Shown here: one piece after another, positions 1-8,006 of the stretch | Position numbering within the stretch: position 1 is the first letter of the stretch | How the letters are laid out: every line of letters begins with the position of its first letter | Virus record (IMG/VR): IMGVR_UViG_3300017739_000073 | Location: 1 to 29,003 of that record | Source: a virus | Strand: one strand, 5' to 3' | Length of the DNA: 29,003 nucleotides | Notes under the pieces: model-generated | Database searches by the model: none | The model's input: the letters and a program-made list of their open reading frames with translations, nothing else | What the model was told of the DNA's origin: nothing | Position numbers and translations under genes: made by a program

Positions 1-155
1 CAGTCACCGCAGTTGCAACAACAGATTTTGTAGATTATGCAAACCAAGACTATCGAATTCGCAGAGACTCTGCACTTTACAAGAAAGCCGGAGCAGGCAG
101 TATGAATATGGGTGCGATCCAAAACGAAGATTTTGAGTTTGTTTCAGTTTCCTAA
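1..155 (+). CDS. C-terminal fragment of a probable beta-helix tail/fibre protein (partial)
   Basis: An open frame enters from the left edge (first full codon at base 3) and stops at TAA 153-155. The visible 50 residues end with DYRI-RRDSALYKKAGAGS-MNMGAIQ and a short acidic tail. The pattern D-[YF]-R-[IL]...S-A/P-x...AG...GA is typical of the last rung and end of right-handed parallel beta-helix proteins, often seen in phage fibres and surface depolymerases. That family reading is inference from a short fragment; the catalytic part, if any, lies outside the window. Its stop codon lies inside a CTAAATA box that precedes the next gene. Confidence 0.5.
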   Translation, partial: VTAVATTDFVDYANQDYRIRRDSALYKKAGAGSMNMGAIQNEDFEFVSVS

Positions 156-158
156 ATA
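152..158 (+). promoter_or_regulatory. CTAAATA late-promoter-like box
   Basis: CTAAATA overlaps the stop codon of the upstream gene and lies 15 nt before the ATG at 174. The same heptamer occurs only four times in the window (both strands, scanned by eye), each time just before a start codon. CTAAATA is the late-promoter -10 motif described for T4-like marine phages. An AGGAG ribosome binding site follows at 163-167. Confidence 0.55.
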
Positions 159-173
159 GGATAGGAGAATCAC

Positions 174-632
174 ATGGCTACCGAATACACTATCAATCAT
201 GATAAAGGCACAACTTTTAAACTTTTTGCTTTGTATAAAGATTCATCTGGATCGGTGATTGACCTCAACAATTACACTGCGAGGATGCAAGTTCGTCGTA
301 GTCCAAACGACTCTGGCGTTGCCCTTTTTATTACTGGTGCAACCATGAACGGAGTCAGTGGAGTGGTTCACAGTGGCGGAGTGACTGGGGGTGGCTCTAC
401 CGGAGAGTTTACAATCGGCTCTGGTGTCGGAGGCACTGGTGATATCAAACTGAACGCATCCTCCACAGGTGCAACCGGAACCTCGGGTGGTATTTTTATT
501 CAATTTGATCCTGTAACATCTGCGAATCTTCCGTCTGGTAGAAACTTTTATGATTTAGAATTGATCACGGGTGACACGATTACAAGGTTAATCGAGGGTC
601 CATTCAGAGCAAGAGAAAACGTAACACGATGA
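174..632 (+). CDS. Small beta-rich phage structural-type protein, 152 aa
   Basis: ATG at 174 follows AGGAG with a 6-nt spacer and a CTAAATA box. The N-terminal half (TTFKLFALYKDSSGSVIDL then NYTARMQVRRSP) resembles a family of small phage proteins found beside tail-fibre genes, in which a polar beta strand is followed by 'dLtgYtarmqvR' and the protein closes with 'FYDLEL...G..TRLIEG.F'. That closing pattern is also present here (FYDLELITGDTITRLIEGPF). The middle is Gly/Ser/Thr rich and probably a loop. The role is likely virion or baseplate associated (inference); no catalytic motif is seen. It overlaps the next gene by 4 nt (ATGA). Confidence 0.6.
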   Translation: MATEYTINHDKGTTFKLFALYKDSSGSVIDLNNYTARMQVRRSPNDSGVALFITGATMNGVSGVVHSGGVTGGGSTGEFTIGSGVGGTGDIKLNASSTGATGTSGGIFIQFDPVTSANLPSGRNFYDLELITGDTITRLIEGPFRARENVTR

Positions 633-853
633 ATCTACTGAGTATAGAAACTCTGGTTGATTCAACAATCACAGGATTAGACTCAAACAATATCTTGGAG
701 ATAGAAGATCCTGTTGATGTGGTTGTAAGCGGCGATCAAGAAAATTTAGTAATACAAAAATCAGATGATTCGAAGATTACAGTTTACTTACAGGAACCAC
801 AGACTATAATTATTCAGAAGAGTGCAGATACAACAGAAACTCTTCAAGTTTAA
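629..853 (+). CDS. Hypothetical acidic small protein, 74 aa
   Basis: It starts at the ATG of an ATGA overlap with the preceding gene, so it is probably translationally coupled to it. The product is short, acidic and rich in Val/Ile/Thr alternation (for example VDVVVSGDQENLVIQKSDD), which suggests beta strands. No transmembrane segment, cysteine or known motif is visible. The context is the end of a tail-fibre or structural block. I do not recognise a family. Confidence 0.5.
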   Translation: MNLLSIETLVDSTITGLDSNNILEIEDPVDVVVSGDQENLVIQKSDDSKITVYLQEPQTIIIQKSADTTETLQV

Positions 854-867
854 GGATTATTTTTATT

Positions 868-1332
868 ATGAATGCAGTGATCAAATTTCCCCAAAATGTT
901 GGGTGTTTTAAACTATCTGAAAAGGCAAAACTTCCATACCAAGCAACAGCAGGAGCGGCTTGTTATGATCTTTATGCTTGCGTCGATAAACCCTTAAAAT
1001 TGAATCCAAAAGAGCGGGTACTTGTTCCCACGGGACTAATTATGGATATCCCCGAGGGTTATTCCGTTCGCATCCACACACGTTCGTCATGGGCTGCGAT
1101 AAAAGGTATTGGGTTGTCTGTCTCTGAGGGCATTATTGACTCTGATTACGTTAAAGAGGTTTTTGTGCCGATGGTTAATAATACCGATAAAATTTTTCAT
1201 ATCAACGACGGTGATAGAGTGGCACAGTGTGAACTCTTGAAAAATCTCTCAACTGACTTTACCGAGGTCAATGAAGCCCCACAGGAAAAAACTAGTCGCA
1301 AAGGTGGGTTTGGAAGCACGGGTATTGGATGA
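868..1332 (+). CDS. dut: dUTP diphosphatase (trimeric dUTPase)
   Basis: This enzyme hydrolyses dUTP to dUMP and PPi, keeping uracil out of DNA and supplying dUMP for thymidylate synthesis (ThyX is encoded at 12348). All five motifs of the trimeric family are present in order in 154 aa: AGAACYDLYA, HTRSSWA, GIIDSDYVKEVFVPM, GDRVAQC and the C-terminal RKGGFGSTG that closes over the active site. The length is normal. TAAGGAT lies 10-16 nt upstream of the ATG. Its stop overlaps the start of the glycosyltransferase by 4 nt, so it heads the long plus-strand operon. Confidence 0.95.
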   Translation: MNAVIKFPQNVGCFKLSEKAKLPYQATAGAACYDLYACVDKPLKLNPKERVLVPTGLIMDIPEGYSVRIHTRSSWAAIKGIGLSVSEGIIDSDYVKEVFVPMVNNTDKIFHINDGDRVAQCELLKNLSTDFTEVNEAPQEKTSRKGGFGSTGIG

Positions 1333-2132
1333 AAAAAATCGTAGGTAGGTTGAAAAGAGGTGTTTATCCAGATCATTTTGGATTGGCAAACCAAATGTTT
1401 CAAATTTCTATGGCGTATGCGTATGCCAAGAGAAACAATTTGAAGCCAGTTTTTCCTGAACTAAGACAAACCAATGTTTGCGGTCCTTACCTTGAAACTG
1501 TTTTTAGAAATCTTGATACCTCTGGAATGATTGCCGATTTTGAAGGAAGGCATGTCAAACAAAACGAGACTGACTTTCAGTTGATGGACATCCCCGATGG
1601 TCTAGAGCAGTTTATGTTTGATGGATATTGGCAGTCTGAGCATTATTTTAAAGATTGTGCTAGTGAAATCAAAGAATTATTTTGTGCTGATCCACAAACT
1701 GAAAAAAGAATCAAAGAAAAATATGGAGAAGAGTTATCTAAACCCTGTTGCTCTATTCACATGCGGCGAGGGGACTATCTCAACTACAAGGATGTTTTTG
1801 TCAATTTAGTGGAAACTAATTACTACCAAGACGCAGTAAATGAGTCCAACGCTGAAACATTTTTTGTGATGAGTAATGACGTTGACTTTGCCACTGAGTG
1901 GTTCGCGTCGAACTTCCCAGAAAAAAATATGATTTTTCCAAACGATGATGAGGTATTTGAAATGTATCTCATGTCAATGTGCGATGAGGTTATCATGGCA
2001 AACAGTTCTTTTTCATGGTGGGGATCATATCTTGGCAAAGAGAAAAAAACATTTGCACCAAAAGAGTGGTTCATGCCAAACTCTATCGTAAACTATGAAA
2101 GCATTTATCGAGATGATTGGAGGGTTCTGTGA
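1329..2132 (+). CDS. Alpha-1,2-fucosyltransferase-like glycosyltransferase (GT11)
   Basis: The family transfers L-fucose, or in relatives L-colitose, from a GDP-sugar to a glycan. The protein is 267 aa with the GT11 signatures: an N-terminal 'LANQMFQISMAYAYAKRN' segment, the donor-binding H-x-R-R-G-D-Y (HMRRGDY, about residue 143) and the C-terminal 'ANSSFSWWGSYL'. It has no signal peptide or membrane segment, so it is probably cytosolic. It overlaps the dUTPase by 4 nt, and its stop overlaps the GTG start of the next gene. It is followed by two GDP-deoxysugar enzymes, so the three probably form one cassette acting on a phage or host glycan. The acceptor is unknown. Confidence 0.85.
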   Translation: MKKIVGRLKRGVYPDHFGLANQMFQISMAYAYAKRNNLKPVFPELRQTNVCGPYLETVFRNLDTSGMIADFEGRHVKQNETDFQLMDIPDGLEQFMFDGYWQSEHYFKDCASEIKELFCADPQTEKRIKEKYGEELSKPCCSIHMRRGDYLNYKDVFVNLVETNYYQDAVNESNAETFFVMSNDVDFATEWFASNFPEKNMIFPNDDEVFEMYLMSMCDEVIMANSSFSWWGSYLGKEKKTFAPKEWFMPNSIVNYESIYRDDWRVL

Positions 2133-3046
2133 GTATTCCAGAAGAAAGTATTTTTATCACCGGCGGTAATGGTTTGGTTGGTTCTTGTGTTAAAGGGAAG
2201 CACAGACCCAGATCATTAGAAGTTAACTTACTAAACTTTGATCAAACTCTTGAATACATGAGGGACAATAAGATTAAAAATGTTGTTCATTGTGCAGCAA
2301 GAGTTGGTGGTGTCCAAGAAAACATGGACAAGTTGGGTGAGTTTTTCTATGAAAACATGCAGATGACTCTAAACATTATCGAGGCATCTCGTCTGTGTGG
2401 TGTCGAGAAAATTGTTTGCCTTTTGTCAACTTGTATCTTCCCAGACAAGGCAACGTATCCACTGACAACAGATCAAATCCATATGGGTGAACCACATCAG
2501 TCAAACTATGGTTATGGCTACGCAAAACGTATGACAGAAATCAACGCAAGATCCTATCGAGATCAGTACGGGATGAAAATTGTAAACATTGTTCCGTGTA
2601 ATGTGTATGGAATCGGTGACAACTATAATCTTAAAAGTTCACATGTCATTCCCGGTCTGATTCACAAATGTCATATTGCAAAACAATATGAAGGGGATCT
2701 TGAAGTTTGGGGTGATGGACTCGCTCTGCGTGAGTTTATCTACAATAAAGACTTGGGTAAAATTATTGATTGGACTTTGGAAAACTACGAAGATGATGAG
2801 GCACTAATTGTTTCACCAGATAAGGAACACTCAATCGTGGAAGCAGTTAATTATATTACAAAAGCGTTTGACTTAAACGGAAGTATCGTGTACGATTCTA
2901 CTAAGCCGAGAGGTCAGCACAGAAAGCCATCAGACAACTCTAAGTTCAAAAGTCTTTTGCCAAATTTTCAGTTTACACAACTTGAGGATGGCATCAAAGA
3001 AACAGTTGACTGGTTTAGAAAAAATTATGGAGATGTCAGAAAATGA
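2129..3046 (+). CDS. GDP-L-fucose synthase / ColC-like epimerase-reductase
   Basis: This is a short-chain dehydrogenase of the GDP-4-keto-6-deoxymannose 3,5-epimerase-4-reductase family (Fcl/WcaG; the colitose enzyme ColC is a close relative). A Rossmann motif GGNGLVGS lies near residue 12 and CAARVGG near residue 55. Y129-x-x-x-K133 is the catalytic pair. C102 (in STCIFP) and H172 (in SSHVIP) match the Cys/His epimerisation pair of E. coli GDP-fucose synthase. I place the start at GTG 2129, which overlaps the previous TGA (GTGA) and follows GGAGG 2119-2123 with a 5-nt spacer; a TTG at 2117 would be 4 codons longer but would include the SD. Usual family length is about 310-320 aa; this is 305. 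Confidence 0.88.
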   Translation: MSIPEESIFITGGNGLVGSCVKGKHRPRSLEVNLLNFDQTLEYMRDNKIKNVVHCAARVGGVQENMDKLGEFFYENMQMTLNIIEASRLCGVEKIVCLLSTCIFPDKATYPLTTDQIHMGEPHQSNYGYGYAKRMTEINARSYRDQYGMKIVNIVPCNVYGIGDNYNLKSSHVIPGLIHKCHIAKQYEGDLEVWGDGLALREFIYNKDLGKIIDWTLENYEDDEALIVSPDKEHSIVEAVNYITKAFDLNGSIVYDSTKPRGQHRKPSDNSKFKSLLPNFQFTQLEDGIKETVDWFRKNYGDVRK

Positions 3047-4224
3047 AGTCTTGGAAACTAATGAACAATGCGATTACTCCTGCCCAACGACAACGTTTGT
3101 CGGACTTTGTTTTGTTGGCAGATCGCTTTTCTCAAGGTGACGAAGTTCGTAGATTCGAAGAGCAGTGGAGTGAGTGGCAAGGTTGTAAGTATTCCGTATT
3201 TTGTAATTCTGGTTCGTCCGCAAACTTTCTGATCGTACAGGCAATGAAAGAGTTACATAGCAATACGAATCATCTTTGGCTCGCACCTGCGACAACTTGG
3301 GCAACCACGGTATCTCCCATCATGATGGCAGGGCAGGAACTTCAATTGTGTGATGTGACGATTCCGAATATGAATCTGTGTCTTGATAGTTTCAAGGAGA
3401 TTTTGTTACAACACAAAAGATCTTTTGGAGCAAGACCTAAGTTTCTTTTTCTTGCACACCTTCTTGGCTTCAACTCTATGAGTGACCAACTTATTCATCT
3501 GTGTGATGAAAACAATATTACTATTCTTGAGGATTGCTGTGAATCGCATGGTGCGACTTTCAGCGGCAAAAAGATTGGCAACTTCGGACGGGCTTCATCA
3601 TTCTCCTTTTATTATGGTCATCACATGACCACGATTGAGGGTGGTATGGTTTGCACAGATGACGAAGAGGTATATGAAAAACTTCTTTTGATTCGCTCAC
3701 ATGGCTTGCTGAGAGAGTTGCCACCATACTTGCAGACAAAGTATAAAGATCAAAAGGTTGATGAAAACTTTACCTTCATGGTTCCGGGTTACAACATGAG
3801 ATCAACTGATTTTAATGCTGTGCTTGGTCAAATGCAGTTGAGACAACTGGATAAACATAACGACATTCGCAGAAAGAACTTTGAAGTGTTTGCAAAAGGT
3901 CTGAGCAAAGATAAATTTTACGCAGACTTTAAACTTGAAGGTAACAGTAGTTTCTGCTTTCCCGTAATCACAAAGACAACGCGAGAAGACACACTCTCAC
4001 TTAGAAAATATCTTGAGTCTCAGGGTGTCGAAACGCGACCAATCATCGCAGGTAATCTGTACGAACATCCATTCATGGATCGTGTGAATCAGTATCGACA
4101 TGATAAAAATGCAAAACTGATTCATCAAAATGGATTTTACATCGGCAATAATCATGCAGTTGATATTGGAAATGTAACTTGGCTTATCGAAAGACTAAAC
4201 GCATGGGAACGGGGTGAAAAGTGA
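3043..4224 (+). CDS. PLP-dependent sugar 3-dehydrase, ColD/E1-like (His in place of the PLP lysine)
   Basis: A 393-aa DegT/DnrJ/EryC1-fold protein. The lysine that normally carries PLP is replaced by histidine: the segment reads S-F-Y-Y-G-H193-H194-M-T-T-I-E-G-G. This His-His is diagnostic of the 3-dehydrases ColD (GDP-4-keto-6-deoxymannose 3-dehydrase) and E1/RfbH, which remove the C3 hydroxyl instead of transaminating. Length fits ColD, and I see no C-terminal Cys cluster like the iron-sulphur site of E1. PLP-pocket landmarks SGSSAN, EDCCESHGA and VPGYNMRSTDFNAVLG are present. It overlaps the previous gene by 4 nt and the next by 4 nt. Next to a GDP-fucose-synthase-like gene it suggests a 3,6-dideoxyhexose (colitose-type) pathway. 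Confidence 0.85.
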   Translation: MKSWKLMNNAITPAQRQRLSDFVLLADRFSQGDEVRRFEEQWSEWQGCKYSVFCNSGSSANFLIVQAMKELHSNTNHLWLAPATTWATTVSPIMMAGQELQLCDVTIPNMNLCLDSFKEILLQHKRSFGARPKFLFLAHLLGFNSMSDQLIHLCDENNITILEDCCESHGATFSGKKIGNFGRASSFSFYYGHHMTTIEGGMVCTDDEEVYEKLLLIRSHGLLRELPPYLQTKYKDQKVDENFTFMVPGYNMRSTDFNAVLGQMQLRQLDKHNDIRRKNFEVFAKGLSKDKFYADFKLEGNSSFCFPVITKTTREDTLSLRKYLESQGVETRPIIAGNLYEHPFMDRVNQYRHDKNAKLIHQNGFYIGNNHAVDIGNVTWLIERLNAWERGEK

Positions 4225-4523
4225 AATTGAACCTCTACTATGTCTGCGACAGTCAGGGATATCTCAAAGAGAAAGTTAATGCCCATACGCTGATAAACGA
4301 AATACAACCAGATGGAAAAATGGTGTGGACTTTGAAGTACGTTTATGGATACAACAACCATCGCACAGAAAAAAGCAGTGAAATGTTCTGTCATGAGGAT
4401 TGTTGGGTAGATCCTGATGCAAAATTCTCAGACAAGATCCGTGAAGGACGAGAAGAAGAGTTTGAATTCTTTTTAGAAAATGGTTATCATATGCCGCGAA
4501 ATACAGGAAGGGACGCAAGATAA
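4221..4523 (+). CDS. Hypothetical protein, 100 aa
   Basis: GTG start at 4221 overlaps the previous TGA (GTGA). The product has an N-terminal strand-rich part (KLNLYYVCDSQGYLKEKVN), the segment MFCHEDCWVDPDAKFSDKI and a charged C-terminus (EGREEEFEFFLENGYHMP). Two Cys in a CHEDC arrangement could bind metal, but no second pair is visible. It sits between the sugar cassette and DUF1599 and overlaps the latter by one base. I do not recognise a family. Confidence 0.6.
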   Translation: MKLNLYYVCDSQGYLKEKVNAHTLINEIQPDGKMVWTLKYVYGYNNHRTEKSSEMFCHEDCWVDPDAKFSDKIREGREEEFEFFLENGYHMPRNTGRDAR

Positions 4524-4843
4524 TGACTCGGGATGAATTACTAAAAAATCATGAAACTATTTGTCAAGAAGCCCGTAATCTTATGGAATTGAAAAACAAA
4601 GATTATGCAGGCAATGGTGGCACTGAGCCTTTCGCAAATTTTACGCGATGTGAGGCGATGGGTGTTTGCACCACAGAGCAAGGATTCCTTGTTCGCATTG
4701 TTGATAAAATGTCAAGAATGAGTTCTTTTATTGAATCTGGAACCATGCACGTTGAAAATGAATCTTTTCATGACTCCTGTGTTGATATTATTAATTACAT
4801 GGTGCTACTTTCATCTTATGTCGGGGACAAAGAATCTGATTGA
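4523..4843 (+). CDS. DUF1599 / nucleotide-modification-associated domain protein
   Basis: The 106 aa carry the pattern of this family: LKNKDYAGNGG-x-PFANF, then VRIVDKMSRMSSFIE, then ESFHDSCVDIINYMVLL. The family occurs widely in phages and was named after its association with phage base-modification and nucleotide-pool genes; a direct biochemical role is not established. The DK..R and HD..D residues resemble all-alpha NTP pyrophosphatase-like metal sites (inference). Here it sits directly before the DNA polymerase, among dUTPase, ThyX and ribonucleotide reductase, consistent with a nucleotide role. The ATG overlaps the preceding TAA by one base. Confidence 0.75.
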   Translation: MTRDELLKNHETICQEARNLMELKNKDYAGNGGTEPFANFTRCEAMGVCTTEQGFLVRIVDKMSRMSSFIESGTMHVENESFHDSCVDIINYMVLLSSYVGDKESD

Positions 4844-4873
4844 CTTTGACCCATGCGGAGGTAGAATACTCGT

Positions 4874-7372
4874 ATGAGTCGGTTCTACACAAATGTAAAT
4901 ATTCGTGGAGAGAAGATCCTCTATCGAGGATATGAGAATGGCAAAAGAGTTGAGGGTGGTATTGATTATCACCCCACTCTTTTTGTCTCGTCCAACAAAT
5001 CATCAAAATACCATACTCTTCACGGTCACTCGGTCGAGCCAATCAAACCGGGATTGATGTCCGATTGTAGAGATTTTATTGATCGTCATGAAAGTGTCAC
5101 GGGATTCCAGATCTACGGCAACACAGATTATATTTACCAATTTATCGGTGACAAGTTTCCAGATGAAGTAAACTATGATAAGAATACTGTCAAGGTCGCG
5201 TATCTTGATATCGAAACAACCAGTGAGTATGGTTTCCCTCAAGTCACAAATCCAAACGAAACAGTAAACGTGATCACACTGGTCGTGGATGGGAAAACTT
5301 ATGTGTTTGGCTTGGGTGAGTTTGAACTCGACGAAAGTATTGATGCCCGAAAGTTTGATGATGAAAGATCTCTTTTACTTGATTTTCTTGAGGTCTGGAA
5401 AGAGGTTGATCCCGATATTGTCACGGGCTGGAACGTAAAGTTTTTTGATATCCCATATCTCTTCTGTCGCATGGACAGAATCATCGAGCGGCGTGCGCAG
5501 GAACTTTCGCCGTGGCGTTGGGTTCGTAAGAGAGACATCCAAACACAAGCGGGTGATCGTATCGCATATGAAATGGTTGGCATCACCATCCTTGACTACT
5601 TTGACTTGTATCAAAAGTTTACTTATGTGAATCAAGAGTCTTACAAGTTGGATCATATCGCTTTTGTTGAACTTGGGGAAAGAAAGTTGGAGAGTGGCTT
5701 TGATCACTTCAAAGACTTTTATACTAACGACTTTCAGAGATTCGTTGAATATAATGTTCAAGATGTCCGTCTAATCGAAAAACTTGAAAAGAAACTTGGT
5801 CTTCTGGAACTGGCACTTGCCTTGGCGTACACGGCAAAGGTTAATCTTGCCGATGTGTTTTCTCAGGTTCGAACTTGGGATCAAATCATCTATCACCATC
5901 TTCGGGCAAAAGATATTGTCATCCCACGAAAGAAACTCGGAGGGAAAAAAGAAAACCAAATCATTGGTGCGTATGTAAAAGAACCGATCACTGGTCGTCA
6001 CGAATGGGTTGTGTCCTTCGACCTCAATAGTCTGTATCCGCACCTCATCATGCAATATAATATCTCTCCTGATACAAAAATGAAACCAGATGGGTTTCCA
6101 AAAAATCCATGTGTGAGCGTTGATGGTGTTCTTGATGGCACGGATTTATGCGAAAAGAATATCAAAAAACTAAAGGAGAAAAACTTTTCCGTCGCCGCAA
6201 ACGGTGTGTGCTTCCGAAAAGATAAACTTGGATTCATGCCAGAACTAATGGAAAAGTTTTACGCAGAACGTAAGCACTATAAGAAGTTGATGATTCAGGC
6301 ACAAAAAAGAAAGCAAAAGAATCCTGATGATGAAAGCATCGACTATGAAATTTCAAAATATCATAACTTTCAACTGGTGCGAAAGATTCAACTAAACTCA
6401 GCCTATGGTGCGATGGGTAACCAATACTTTCGATACTTTGATATCAATCTGGCGGAGGCGATTACGACTTCGGGTCAACTGTCGATTCAGTATATCGCAA
6501 ACAAACTAAACGCTTTTTTAAACAAAACACTAAACACAGGAGACTATGATTATGTTGTCGCAAGTGATACTGACTCTGTTTATCTTCGGCTTGGGAATCT
6601 TGTCGGGGCTACTGTTAAAGGGAAGACCAAAGAAGAGATCGTACGATTTCTTGACAAATCCTGCAAAGAGGTCATTGAACCGTTCATCAACAAATGCTAC
6701 GAAACCCTAGCAGTAAAAATGAACGCATATTCCAACAAGATGGTGATGGAACGAGAGGTCATTGCCGATGTTGGAGTCTGGACTGCCAAGAAACGATACA
6801 TGCTTAACGTGCATAACTCAGAGGGCGTGCAATACGATGAACCCAAGATGAAGATCATGGGCATCGAAACCACACGGTCATCGACACCGCAGGTCGTTCG
6901 GCAAAAGTTAAAGGACGCGATCAAGTTGGTGTTGACGGGAACCGAAGATCAAGTGATTGACTTCATTGCAAACTTCAAGAAAGAGTTTTCCACTTACTCA
7001 CCAGAGGAGATCGCGTTCCCCCGTGGATGTAATAATTTACACACCTATCAAGACACGACAAATATTTACAGAAAAGGCACACCGATTGCTGTAAAAGGTG
7101 CTTTGATCTATAATCACTTTCTGCAAAATTTGAAACTCGAAAACAAGTATTACAAAGTGAACGAGGGGGATAAAGTAAAGTTTTTGTATCTAAAAGCACC
7201 AAACCCTTTCCACAACACAGTAATATCTTTTCCCGGCACTGCTCCATCGGAGTTTGAACTTAATGATTTTGCCGACTACAACAAACAGTTCGCAGTTTCT
7301 TTTCTTGAACCGTTGAAAAATATTCTGGAAAAGGTAGGATGGGACTATGAACGAAGGGCGACATTGTTTTGA
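4874..7372 (+). CDS. 43: Family B DNA polymerase, T4 gp43-like
   Basis: Replicative polymerase with 3'-5' proofreading, 832 aa. Exonuclease motifs: LDIE (D112, E114), GWNVKFFDIP near residue 186 and Y-N-V-Q-D near 293. Polymerase motifs: A as FDLNSLYP near 381, B as KIQLNSAYG near 503, C as SDTDS near 563, and KKRY downstream. All catalytic aspartates are present, so the enzyme should be active. It is a little shorter than T4 gp43 (898 aa) but similar to marine T4-like polymerases. GGAGGT at 4857-4862 precedes the ATG with a rather long 11-nt spacer. The stop overlaps the TTG start of the next gene. It works with UvsX, helicase and primase encoded downstream. Confidence 0.97.
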   Translation: MSRFYTNVNIRGEKILYRGYENGKRVEGGIDYHPTLFVSSNKSSKYHTLHGHSVEPIKPGLMSDCRDFIDRHESVTGFQIYGNTDYIYQFIGDKFPDEVNYDKNTVKVAYLDIETTSEYGFPQVTNPNETVNVITLVVDGKTYVFGLGEFELDESIDARKFDDERSLLLDFLEVWKEVDPDIVTGWNVKFFDIPYLFCRMDRIIERRAQELSPWRWVRKRDIQTQAGDRIAYEMVGITILDYFDLYQKFTYVNQESYKLDHIAFVELGERKLESGFDHFKDFYTNDFQRFVEYNVQDVRLIEKLEKKLGLLELALALAYTAKVNLADVFSQVRTWDQIIYHHLRAKDIVIPRKKLGGKKENQIIGAYVKEPITGRHEWVVSFDLNSLYPHLIMQYNISPDTKMKPDGFPKNPCVSVDGVLDGTDLCEKNIKKLKEKNFSVAANGVCFRKDKLGFMPELMEKFYAERKHYKKLMIQAQKRKQKNPDDESIDYEISKYHNFQLVRKIQLNSAYGAMGNQYFRYFDINLAEAITTSGQLSIQYIANKLNAFLNKTLNTGDYDYVVASDTDSVYLRLGNLVGATVKGKTKEEIVRFLDKSCKEVIEPFINKCYETLAVKMNAYSNKMVMEREVIADVGVWTAKKRYMLNVHNSEGVQYDEPKMKIMGIETTRSSTPQVVRQKLKDAIKLVLTGTEDQVIDFIANFKKEFSTYSPEEIAFPRGCNNLHTYQDTTNIYRKGTPIAVKGALIYNHFLQNLKLENKYYKVNEGDKVKFLYLKAPNPFHNTVISFPGTAPSEFELNDFADYNKQFAVSFLEPLKNILEKVGWDYERRATLF

Positions 7373-7869
7373 TTGAATTTGATTACACACTAGACTTTGA
7401 TAATATTGATTATCGCATTAATCCCGAGTTGTATATCATCGGTCGGGGAGAACAAGGAGTATTGCTCTGTGAACCATACAAATCAGAAATCTGCAAGCAC
7501 TGGCGATTCCGAACACCGGAAATTGCGTATAAATCAGCGAATACTATTGCTGCTATGTTCAATGGGTATTTGGATGTGGGTAATTTTGTTGGGGCTGATA
7601 TGTGTCGCAAGTTTCTTATGATGGGCTGGACACGCGCACGCAGGTATGCCAATCATCGTGACGGTAAGAAGTATGATGACGGTGGAAAAATCAAACCACA
7701 AGAAAAAGATCACTTTACTTGTGATAAAGCAGAATCGGCACGCATCTTCAAGCGTGTATATGACGCAGCACGAACAAACAAAACATATAGAAACATGGTT
7801 CGTGAGTGGCGAAAAAAGGAGGAAGACAGATGGACTCAAAAGAATCCAACATTGTTCTTGAAGCGTTGA
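7369..7869 (+). CDS. DUF4385 family protein
   Basis: A 166-aa protein matching the DUF4385 family known from T4-like marine phages and some bacteria. Recognised landmarks are FDYTLDFDNIDYR, PELYIIGRGEQGVLLCEPYKSE, HWRFRTPEIA, FVGADMCRKFLMMGWTRARRYANH and a C-terminal KAESARIFKRVYDAAR. The function is unknown. The only start that keeps the conserved N-terminus is TTG 7369, whose last two bases are shared with the polymerase stop TGA. The nearest SD-like sequence (AAGGG) is further upstream than usual, so translation is probably coupled to that of the polymerase. Confidence 0.8.
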   Translation: MIEFDYTLDFDNIDYRINPELYIIGRGEQGVLLCEPYKSEICKHWRFRTPEIAYKSANTIAAMFNGYLDVGNFVGADMCRKFLMMGWTRARRYANHRDGKKYDDGGKIKPQEKDHFTCDKAESARIFKRVYDAARTNKTYRNMVREWRKKEEDRWTQKNPTLFLKR

Positions 7870-8006
7870 AGTGTCTTCGCTATGATACTGAACGTGTAGA
7901 AAGACTGGTATTGAAAACAAAGTCAGCAACGACTAATGATCATAATGAAGTCATTGATAAACTAAAAACTATCGATGAACTTATCAAGAAATGGAGCAAT
8001 AATTAA
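7830..8006 (+). CDS. Small helical protein, 58 aa
   Basis: ATG 7830 is preceded by AAGGAGG with a 7-nt spacer and lies 40 nt inside the end of the DUF4385 gene. An in-frame GTG at 7806 would be longer but lacks a ribosome site. The product is charged and probably all helical: LEALKCLRYDTERVERLVLK followed by NDHNEVIDKLKTIDELIKK, a likely coiled coil. The stop TAA shares its last base with the uvsX ATG (TAATG). The position before uvsX suggests a replication or recombination accessory, but I recognise no family. Confidence 0.65.
   Translation: MDSKESNIVLEALKCLRYDTERVERLVLKTKSATTNDHNEVIDKLKTIDELIKKWSNN

Noticed and set aside
150-161. TCCT-AAAT-AGGA mini hairpin around the first CTAAATA box
   Set aside because: Only four base pairs, and it does not clearly cover the SD. 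It is too weak to claim the same switch as at 17117-17138.
5375-5761. Minus-strand frames opposite the DNA polymerase
   Set aside because: The plus strand encodes an intact polymerase with all motifs; these are shadow frames without ribosome sites.
7806-7829. GTG start extending the 58-residue protein
   Set aside because: It has no SD, and the AAGGAGG site lies within the extension and fits ATG 7830.
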